Origin: Chloroflexota bacterium
Lineage (GTDB): Bacteria; Chloroflexota; Dehalococcoidia; JAUQQI01
Length of the DNA: 5,223 bases
Assembly (NCBI GenBank): GCA_030549955.1
Contig: JAUQQI010000034.1
Span: forward strand, 1 to 5,223
Direction: 5' to 3'
Shown here: positions 1 to 4,676 of the stretch, in pieces
Layout: each line of letters begins with the position of its first letter
Position numbering within the stretch: position 1 is the stretch's first letter
Notes under the pieces: generated by a model
Seen by the model: the letters and a program-made list of their open reading frames with translations, nothing else
Told to the model about the DNA's origin: nothing
Database searches by the model: none
Program-made: the position numbers and the translations under genes

Positions 1-94
1 TGGCCGCGAGGCGCTCGACCAGGATCGGTCCAACCGAGTGGTCGGACAGGTTGTGGTAGCCGACGCCGCCCACCAGAACCCGCACGGCCGTCAC
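1..94 (-). CDS. hydrogenase maturation protease, N-terminal fragment (cut by window edge)
   Basis: This is the first 31 codons of a gene that continues past the left edge. Its GTG start overlaps the hhyL stop as GTGA. The visible protein has a beta strand (VRVLVGGVG) followed by HNLSDHSVG and PILVERLAA. This matches the N-terminus of the HycI/HyaD/HybD endopeptidases, which typically read VLGVGN-LL-DE/D-xxG followed by an amphipathic helix. Such proteases clip the C-terminal tail of the large subunit once nickel is in place, and the upstream gene encodes a large subunit with an uncut tail, so context supports the call. The family's Asn after GVG is Tyr13 here, and the usual metal-ligand Glu (E16 of E. 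coli HybD) aligns with His19. No strong Shine-Dalgarno precedes the start, so translation is probably coupled to hhyL. Later metal ligands lie outside the window. Confidence 0.8.
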   Translation of the reverse strand, partial: MTAVRVLVGGVGYHNLSDHSVGPILVERLAA

Positions 95-1968
95 TCATCC
101 AGCCCGCAGGCGCAGGTGTTGACCTCCGTGACCAGCATCCGGTCCTGGCCTTCGACCATGATATGGGTCGTGCAGGGCATGCACGGGTCGAAGCTGCGAA
201 TGGCCCGCAGGATGTCGATCCCAACGAAGTTCTCGGTCCGGTCAAACTCTTCCAGGATCGGGGTATTAAGCACGGCCTCCTCGTACGGTCCGGGATTGCC
301 CCACGGGTCCCGGGGCGAGGCGTTAATGGTTGACGGCGTAATGATCTGGTAGTTAACGATGGCGCCGTTTTCAATGACGGCATGGTGGGTGAGCCAGCCC
401 CGACCTGCCCCCCAGAAGCCGACCCCGATGAACCGGCCCGACCGCGGAATCTCGAATTTCGTGTGGACCCTGGTCTCGCCCCGCTTGAGCAGGTCCATCC
501 CGTAGAACCAGTTGTCCAGGGCGATCAGGGCCGAGTAGGCCAGGCAGTAGGCCCGACCCCGGTTGCGCTCGAAGGCATTCCAGTCGGCCGGAACCTTCCA
601 CTCGAGCTCCATCGCCGGCATCTTACCGGCCGGCAGCGACATCTTGAGGCTCGTCCCGGTCGGCTCCAGGAACCGGCGGTGGGGGAGCTTCCCGGCCACG
701 GCCGTATTCCAGATCCGGGCCACCGGCTCGGCCTCGACAACCTGGCGGTCCCACCGGGGCGAGGTGGCCCAGCTGTACCGGTCCCGCCAGCTCTGACCCG
801 TCGGCCGGGGCTTGGTCTCCTTGTTCCAGGGGTGGTATGGACTCAGGGGCGCGCCCAGGGGGTCGGCCCGGAACGGGTAGGTCTCCCAGGGTTCGTAATA
901 CGAGTGCTCAACGAACTCCTCGAGGCCGACGTTTATGAGCTGGAGGTTTGTTGTCACCTGCTCGCCATTGATGATTATCCCCGGTGTTGCCCAGCGGCGT
1001 TCGCCCCACTGGGCGCACCGCTCATAGCTGGCATCGTAAGCCTCCGGGTCGTCCCACTGACCCGGGTCGGCCAGGTTCTTGGGCCGGGCCCCAACCTGGC
1101 GATAGAGGGGATTTGCGTCGTAAAAGAAGTCGCACAGGTCGTCCCAGATGGCGACAACCTTCTTGCTGTAATCAATGAGCTCGGTAAGCCGCCGGTAAAT
1201 TTCGTTAAAGGTCGTGATCGAAACGGTGGTGGTGACGCCGCCCGGGATAACCGTCTCGGGGTGGGGGTATTTCGCCCCGATAACCACGTACGCCTCCCGG
1301 GCGAGCCGGGTCATCTGCAGGGCCTCCAGGTAGAGGGAGCCCGAGAGGGGATTGAGGCCGGCCATAATGTCCCCGATGGTCTTAAAGCCGTGGAGGGCGG
1401 CGTGGGGGGCTTCGGTCTGTTTGGCCCGCTCCCAGAGGCTGGGATTCGTTTTTTCGACCAGGGCCTGCGAGTAATCGGGGCCGGCCAGCAGGAAGAGGTG
1501 CAGCGGGTGGTCGTAAAGGTACTCGATGGAGAGGAGCATGTTGCGGATGACGATGCCCAGGGGCGGCGGCTTGATGCCGAAGGCCATCTCCAGGGCCAGA
1601 CAGGAGGTGGTGGCGTGGACGCCGCCGCACACCCCGCAGGCCCGGCTGCTGATGAAGGCCGCATCCCGCGGGTCCCGGCCCTTTAAGATCACCTCGTAGC
1701 CGCGAAAGAGGGTGGCCATTGAGTTGGCCGCCAGGACCTTCCGTTCCTTGAGGTCGACGACCGTGTGAAAGGCGAGGGCCCCCGCCACCCGGGTGACCGG
1801 GTCGAAGTCGACATTCCGGATGTAGCCGTTGCGGGCGAGAAGCTCTCTTATCCGCTCCTCCTGCTCGGCCAGGGAGCGGACCTCGTATCGGTAAGGATTC
1901 GGAACATCGGACCGCAAATGCGGCCGGCCCTGTTCGTCAAATTCCACCGGCAGATTTTTAAAGCACAT
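91..1968 (-). CDS. hhyL: [NiFe]-hydrogenase large subunit, group 1h (HhyL)
   Basis: The catalytic subunit of an H2-oxidising hydrogenase, 625 residues, a normal length for group 1h. The N-terminus MCFKNLPVEFD is typical of actinobacterial-type large subunits as I recall them. The nickel-binding L1 motif is RACGVCGGVH (109-118, Cys111 and Cys114). L2 is DPCMPCTTH (594-602, Cys596 and Cys599). AGRG (521-524) supplies the active-site Arg523, where most families read APRG, and ITPSTINASPRD (543-554) is the usual block before L2. Cleavage after His602 would remove 23 residues containing a Cys-Ala-Cys. The stretch DPVTRVAGAL (56-65) has Ala62 where most [NiFe] enzymes have the proton-transfer Glu of RIEGH. 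There is no signal peptide or membrane span. The ATG lies 8 nt after an AGGTGA ribosome site, and the gene begins 9 nt beyond the end of gene E. Separation from hhyS by five small genes is unusual. The protein family is very likely; the subgroup is slightly less certain. Confidence 0.96.
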   Translation of the reverse strand: MCFKNLPVEFDEQGRPHLRSDVPNPYRYEVRSLAEQEERIRELLARNGYIRNVDFDPVTRVAGALAFHTVVDLKERKVLAANSMATLFRGYEVILKGRDPRDAAFISSRACGVCGGVHATTSCLALEMAFGIKPPPLGIVIRNMLLSIEYLYDHPLHLFLLAGPDYSQALVEKTNPSLWERAKQTEAPHAALHGFKTIGDIMAGLNPLSGSLYLEALQMTRLAREAYVVIGAKYPHPETVIPGGVTTTVSITTFNEIYRRLTELIDYSKKVVAIWDDLCDFFYDANPLYRQVGARPKNLADPGQWDDPEAYDASYERCAQWGERRWATPGIIINGEQVTTNLQLINVGLEEFVEHSYYEPWETYPFRADPLGAPLSPYHPWNKETKPRPTGQSWRDRYSWATSPRWDRQVVEAEPVARIWNTAVAGKLPHRRFLEPTGTSLKMSLPAGKMPAMELEWKVPADWNAFERNRGRAYCLAYSALIALDNWFYGMDLLKRGETRVHTKFEIPRSGRFIGVGFWGAGRGWLTHHAVIENGAIVNYQIITPSTINASPRDPWGNPGPYEEAVLNTPILEEFDRTENFVGIDILRAIRSFDPCMPCTTHIMVEGQDRMLVTEVNTCACGLDE

Positions 1969-1976
1969 TCCCTACT

Positions 1977-1982
1977 TCACCT
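1977..1982 (-). promoter_or_regulatory. ribosome binding site of hhyL, built on the gene E stop codon
   Basis: On the minus strand AGGTGA lies 8 nt before the ATG of hhyL, and its last three bases are the TGA stop of gene E. Ribosomes finishing gene E would therefore sit on the hhyL initiation site, which suggests coupling. The site supports the ATG at 1968 as the true start. Confidence 0.7.
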
Positions 1983-2240
1983 CTCTTTGAGCACCGCCGC
2001 TAGGTGCCGGCGGATGGCCCCCACATGCCGGTCAACCCGGGCGACCTGGTCGGCCACCGGGCCAAGCAGGTCCGCCAGGGGGGCCGCGCCGTCCCGAACC
2101 CCAGCCAGACCGGTATTGAGCTCGCGAAGGATGCGTACGGTCCGGCGGAGGCTGACCCCCGTAATTACCAGGGTGACCACCAGAACGAGGACAAGCCACA
2201 GGACGGCAATCAGGGTTAGTGCCAGGAGGACCAGACCCAT
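1977..2240 (-). CDS. gene E: small single-pass membrane protein of the hydrogenase operon
   Basis: An 87-residue protein I cannot assign to a named family. Residues 2-27 form one long hydrophobic helix (GLVLLALTLIAVLWLVLVLV and onward). A basic stretch follows (LRRTVRILRE, 31-40), then a tail of helical segments rich in Ala, Leu, Val, Arg and Asp. The positive charges after the helix predict the tail on the cytoplasmic side. There are no cysteines, so it cannot carry c-type haem or an Fe-S cluster. The ATG shares its A with the TGA of gene D (TGATG), and a GGAGG lies about 10 nt upstream. The plan resembles DUF948-like proteins (one helix, then a coiled tail), but this is only a resemblance of shape. 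Being sandwiched between hydrogenase genes suggests a structural or membrane-docking role. Confidence 0.82.
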   Translation of the reverse strand: MGLVLLALTLIAVLWLVLVLVVTLVITGVSLRRTVRILRELNTGLAGVRDGAAPLADLLGPVADQVARVDRHVGAIRRHLAAVLKER

Positions 2241-2539
2241 CAGTCCTCAGCCTCCGTCCGGACCGTGCGAGCAAGCTCGGCAGTTACCCGCTCCAGCTCA
2301 TCCAGTTGCCGGAGCAGGGTTGCGGTGAGCTCGGCCGTCTCCTTCAGGGCCGCAGCGGCTCCCAAATTTTGCCGGATGCCCCGGGCCGCTTCAAGGGTGT
2401 CGGCGGCGTATGCCTCGATGCGGCGGGCCGCCCGGGCGGCCCGGACCAGGAAAAGGGTGATAAGCGGCAATAAAACCAGGTAAACGATGACCAGGGTGAT
2501 AATCCAGATTACGTAAATGGGCGTCGGGTCGGCCGGCAT
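2240..2539 (-). CDS. gene D: small single-pass membrane protein, probable paralogue of A and B
   Basis: A 99-residue protein of unknown family. A short acidic/proline leader precedes a hydrophobic helix at about 9-32, followed directly by the strongly basic RAARAARR (33-40), which predicts outside N-terminus and cytoplasmic tail. The tail (41-99) is an Ala/Leu/Glu/Arg-rich helix likely to form a coiled coil, ending in acidic TEAED. PIYVIWIITLVI matches AIYTVWVISLVI of gene B, and IRQNLGAAAAL matches IANNTVQLGAL with a small offset, so B and D are likely paralogues. There are no cysteines. The ATG is 5 nt past the gene C stop, with a GGAG about 8 nt upstream. A membrane anchor or scaffold for the hydrogenase is the natural inference from position. 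Confidence 0.82.
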   Translation of the reverse strand: MPADPTPIYVIWIITLVIVYLVLLPLITLFLVRAARAARRIEAYAADTLEAARGIRQNLGAAAALKETAELTATLLRQLDELERVTAELARTVRTEAED

Positions 2540-2544
2540 TGCAG

Positions 2545-2829
2545 TTACTCCGAACGCTTTCCGGTCAGGGCCTGCACGATGAGCCCCCGGTTCGCCTCCA
2601 GGTCGGCACCTAGCTGCCGGAGGGTATCATTGAGCCGGGAAACTTCCGGGCCGATCAGGGCGGTTTCCCGTTCAATGGCCCGGACCCCCATGCGGATTTT
2701 CGCCAGGTAGCTGGTCGGATTGCCCCCGATGCGGTCCAGGTGCCCTGAGACCTGCCAGGCGTAGTAGGCGATGACCCCGAGAAGGCCGACGGCCGCAATC
2801 CCCGAGATGATGGTAAGCAGGATAATCAC
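2545..2829 (-). CDS. gene C: small single-pass membrane protein of the hydrogenase operon
   Basis: A 94-residue protein I do not recognise. The hydrophobic helix starts almost at once (2-25, IILLTIISGIAAVGLLGVIA and onward). A linker containing GGNPTSY (35-41) leads to a helical tail (about 44-88) with a heptad-like run, VRAIERETALIGPEVSRLND. It lacks the Tyr-x-x-Trp entry of genes A, B and D, so it is either a more diverged copy or a separate family. The GTG start overlaps the stop of gene B as GTGA, and a GGGAGG lies about 9 nt upstream. It is the only gene here ending in TAA. There are no cysteines. Its tail carries both charges and is probably cytoplasmic, facing the soluble hydrogenase subunits. 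Confidence 0.8.
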   Translation of the reverse strand: MIILLTIISGIAAVGLLGVIAYYAWQVSGHLDRIGGNPTSYLAKIRMGVRAIERETALIGPEVSRLNDTLRQLGADLEANRGLIVQALTGKRSE

Positions 2830-3125
2830 CCGGCCGGCCTCCCACCGTCAGGACGCAGAGCGGCGGCCCTGGGCGCCAGGGCCGCCACCAGCCCGAGAAC
2901 TTCCCGCCGGATGTCGGCGGCCAGCGCATTCGTGTACTCAAGGGCCCCCAGCTGGACGGTGTTGTTGGCGATTCGCTGGCCGACCGCCCAGATGGTCGCA
3001 ACCCCCGCCTCAATCTCGGCCGCGACCGTATTGACCGCACGCAAAAGCGCCCAGACCACGACCAGCACCACAATCGCAATTACCAGGGAAATCACCCAGA
3101 CGGTGTAAATTGCTCCTTCGGTCAC
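2826..3125 (-). CDS. gene B: small single-pass membrane protein, paralogue of gene A
   Basis: A 99-residue protein of unknown family. An acidic leader (MTEGAIYTVW) runs into a Val/Ile/Leu helix at 6-28, then Arg29 and an alpha-helical tail, ending in a Pro/Gly/Arg stretch (PDGGRPAG). It aligns without gaps with gene A over about 80 residues. Shared positions include Tyr7, Trp10, Asn55, Thr56, Leu59, Leu62 and Asn66. The first charge after the helix is positive and the leader is acidic, so the tail is predicted to be cytoplasmic. There are no cysteines. Its GTG start overlaps the end of gene A as GTGA; the ribosome site is weak, so coupling is likely. The conserved Asn-Thr segment in the tail may be a contact surface, but that is inference. 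Confidence 0.83.
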   Translation of the reverse strand: MTEGAIYTVWVISLVIAIVVLVVVWALLRAVNTVAAEIEAGVATIWAVGQRIANNTVQLGALEYTNALAADIRREVLGLVAALAPRAAALRPDGGRPAG

Positions 3126-3388
3126 GGCTGCTTGGCTCCCGCTGCCTGCCGGAGGGCGGCCAGGTTTTCGGCTACCCGGCCCAAGTGGACGTTAACGAAC
3201 CGCAGGTCCCACAGGCAGGTGGTGTTCTTTTCGACCTGCTCGGCGACCCTGATCGCGGTGGCGGCCTCAGCCAGAATTGCGGCGGCCGCCCCCCGAATCC
3301 AGAGGAGAAGGCCGGCCGCGATTAAGACCACCACGGCAAAGACGGCAACCCCAATGCCCCAGAAAAAGTAGAGGTCGGCGTCGGTCAC
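3122..3388 (-). CDS. gene A: small single-pass membrane protein, paralogue of gene B
   Basis: An 88-residue protein of unknown family and the first of the five-gene cassette. An acidic leader (MTDADLYFFW) enters a hydrophobic helix at about 7-31, followed by Arg32, an Ala-rich amphipathic helix (33-53), the motif EKNTTCLWDL (53-62) and a final helix. Cys58 is the only cysteine in the whole cassette, so metal-cluster binding is unlikely. Charge placement predicts outside N-terminus and cytoplasmic tail. Its GTG start overlaps the hhyS stop as GTGA, and a strong GGAGGGG site sits 6 nt upstream inside the last hhyS codons. Tight coupling to hhyS suggests near-equal production with the small subunit, and so a direct partner role, probably anchoring or quinone access. 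Confidence 0.83.
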   Translation of the reverse strand: MTDADLYFFWGIGVAVFAVVVLIAAGLLLWIRGAAAAILAEAATAIRVAEQVEKNTTCLWDLRFVNVHLGRVAENLAALRQAAGAKQP

Positions 3389-4614
3389 CGGCGACCCCTC
3401 CGCCGCCTGGCGACCACGGCCGGCACCTCGTAGCCGCCAGCATATTGTTCTTCCGGCCTGGTTCGGCCGGGCTCGTCGGCGCCCCGCAGTCGCAAGGCGT
3501 CGTAAACGGCGTGGACCAGCTTGTAGACGGCTGGCGGCTCGTCAACCCTGCCCCAGCCGGACGGCACCCGTCCGGCCTCATCCCAGCGGGTCTCCCGGTT
3601 CATAAACTGGTTGGTGATGCGGCGCAGCCGGCGGGTGACGGCCCCGTAAAACCGGACCTGCGTGCTGGAGACGGCCGAGCCCGGCGGGGCCTTATAGAAC
3701 GGCGAGAACCGGTCGGGGAAGCCAGGCATCGTGCAACCGATACAGACACCCCCGACGTTCATGCATCCGCCCAGGTGGTTGATCGCGCCCCGCGACGTAA
3801 TGTTACACTGCACGACCGGTCCCCAGCAGCCGATTTTGACCAGACACTCCCGGCGGCCGTATTCGTCGGCAAAAACTCCTTCCTCATAGTAACCGCCCCG
3901 GGTGCACTGCCGGTGAACCGTCTCCCGGAAGAGCCAGGCCGGCCGACCGAGCTCGTCGAACTCGGGCAGGGGGCCAAGACCTTGCAGGAAAAGGAGGATG
4001 GCCGCTACTGTCTCGGTGAAGTTATCGCCAACCGGCGAGCAGCCCGGGATGTTGACGACGGGTAGACCAAGGGCGCTCCGGTAGTCAGGCCCGAGGAAGT
4101 CCATGACACTCATGGCCCCCGTCGGGTTGCCCGCGGCGGCTGGAATACCACCCCAGGTGGCGCAGGTGCCAATGGCGATCACCGCCGCCGCGCCAGGGGC
4201 TAGCCGCCGGAGCCATTCGGCGGTTGGAATGGGCTGGGGCGAGCCGTCAACCTCCCGGACCCCCATACCCGACCAGTAGCCGCCGGTCTCAGCCGCCACC
4301 GTCTCGTCGGGGACCGACCCCTCATAAATGACGACGTAGGGCGCGCCCAGCTCGCCCAGGGCCGCCAACTCGTACCAGTGAACAAATCGCTCGCCGGCCT
4401 CGACGTCCAGAACCGGGTGGTGTAGAATGATGCGGGGCAGGCCAGGAAGGCGGCCGGTGAGCAGGTCCTCCACCGACGGGTTGGTGGCCCCGGTGACGGC
4501 GATGGAACAGCCGTCACAGCTCATGCCGGCGAGCCAGAAGGCATGGACCGCTGTGTAAAGGCCCGGGAAGAACCCGGCCTCAGGAATTACCGCGGCCGCA
4601 GGCTCTGCTGCCAC
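3385..4614 (-). CDS. hhyS: [NiFe]-hydrogenase small subunit, group 1h (HhyS)
   Basis: The electron-relay subunit, 409 residues. N-terminal domain: FWLAGMSCDGCS (26-37) with Cys33 and Cys36, GTCATWGG (149-156) with Cys151, and PGCSP (190-194) with Cys192, the proximal cluster ligands. C-terminal domain: His234 and Cys237 (HRQC), Cys257 and Cys263 for the distal cluster; Cys270, Cys284, Cys291 and Cys294 for the medial one. Cys284 sits where standard enzymes have a Pro and a [3Fe-4S] medial cluster, so three [4Fe-4S] clusters are predicted, as I recall for the R. eutropha group 1h enzyme. There is no twin-arginine signal and no C-terminal membrane helix, so the enzyme should stay in the cytoplasm. 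The C-terminus is a basic tail, RRRRGRR. The GTG start at 4614 is supported by AAGGGGGGAG 6 nt upstream. It is the first gene after the promoter. Confidence 0.96.
   Translation of the reverse strand: MAAEPAAAVIPEAGFFPGLYTAVHAFWLAGMSCDGCSIAVTGATNPSVEDLLTGRLPGLPRIILHHPVLDVEAGERFVHWYELAALGELGAPYVVIYEGSVPDETVAAETGGYWSGMGVREVDGSPQPIPTAEWLRRLAPGAAAVIAIGTCATWGGIPAAAGNPTGAMSVMDFLGPDYRSALGLPVVNIPGCSPVGDNFTETVAAILLFLQGLGPLPEFDELGRPAWLFRETVHRQCTRGGYYEEGVFADEYGRRECLVKIGCWGPVVQCNITSRGAINHLGGCMNVGGVCIGCTMPGFPDRFSPFYKAPPGSAVSSTQVRFYGAVTRRLRRITNQFMNRETRWDEAGRVPSGWGRVDEPPAVYKLVHAVYDALRLRGADEPGRTRPEEQYAGGYEVPAVVARRRRGRR
3395..3401 (-). promoter_or_regulatory. ribosome binding site of gene A inside the hhyS 3' end
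   Basis: GGAGGGG on the minus strand ends 6 nt before the GTG of gene A and lies within the Arg/Gly codons of the hhyS tail. It is the strongest internal ribosome site of the small-gene cassette and supports the GTG at 3388 as the start. Confidence 0.7.
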
Positions 4615-4620
4615 CGATGA

Positions 4621-4630
4621 CTCCCCCCTT
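4621..4630 (-). promoter_or_regulatory. ribosome binding site of hhyS
   Basis: AAGGGGGGAG on the minus strand, 6 nt before GTG at 4614. It fixes the GTG as the start, as no ATG is placed as well nearby. The predicted untranslated leader from the promoter is only about 26 nt. Confidence 0.8.
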
Positions 4631-4646
4631 CGTCTCTTGCCTATAA

Positions 4647-4676
4647 ATACAACATTACCCTAAAGAGTAATGTCAA
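4647..4676 (-). promoter_or_regulatory. sigma70-like promoter of the hydrogenase operon
   Basis: On the minus strand a perfect -35 box TTGACA (4676-4671) is followed after 18 nt by TTGTAT (4652-4647), a fair -10. With 17 nt the hexamer would be GTTGTA, and an AT-rich TATTTATA continues just downstream, so the exact -10 is uncertain. A transcript would start near 4640, about 26 nt before the hhyS GTG. The site lies in the only AT-rich island of the window. The spacer is occupied by an inverted repeat, suggesting regulation. Confidence 0.65.
4652..4673. promoter_or_regulatory. inverted repeat in the promoter spacer, candidate operator
   Basis: The arms ACATTAC (4652-4658) and GTAATGT (4667-4673) are perfect reverse complements separated by 8 nt. 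The dyad fills the space between the -35 and -10 boxes and touches both. A repressor bound here would block RNA polymerase. Alternatively, dyads between the boxes are typical of MerR-type activators, which favour spacers of 19-20 nt. I cannot name the regulator, and no regulator gene is visible in the window. Confidence 0.6.

Noticed and set aside
382..1686. Long plus-strand open frame of 434 codons
   Set aside because: It lies entirely antisense to hhyL, whose motifs are unmistakable; the frame is Pro/Gly/Arg-rich and open only because of high GC.
1765..2328. Plus-strand open frame of 187 codons
   Set aside because: It spans the hhyL start and genes D and E on the opposite strand; Arg/Thr/Ser-rich composition typical of a shadow frame.
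3277..4065. Plus-strand open frame of 262 codons
   Set aside because: It is antisense to hhyS and gene A, with low-complexity Arg/Pro sequence and no recognisable domain.
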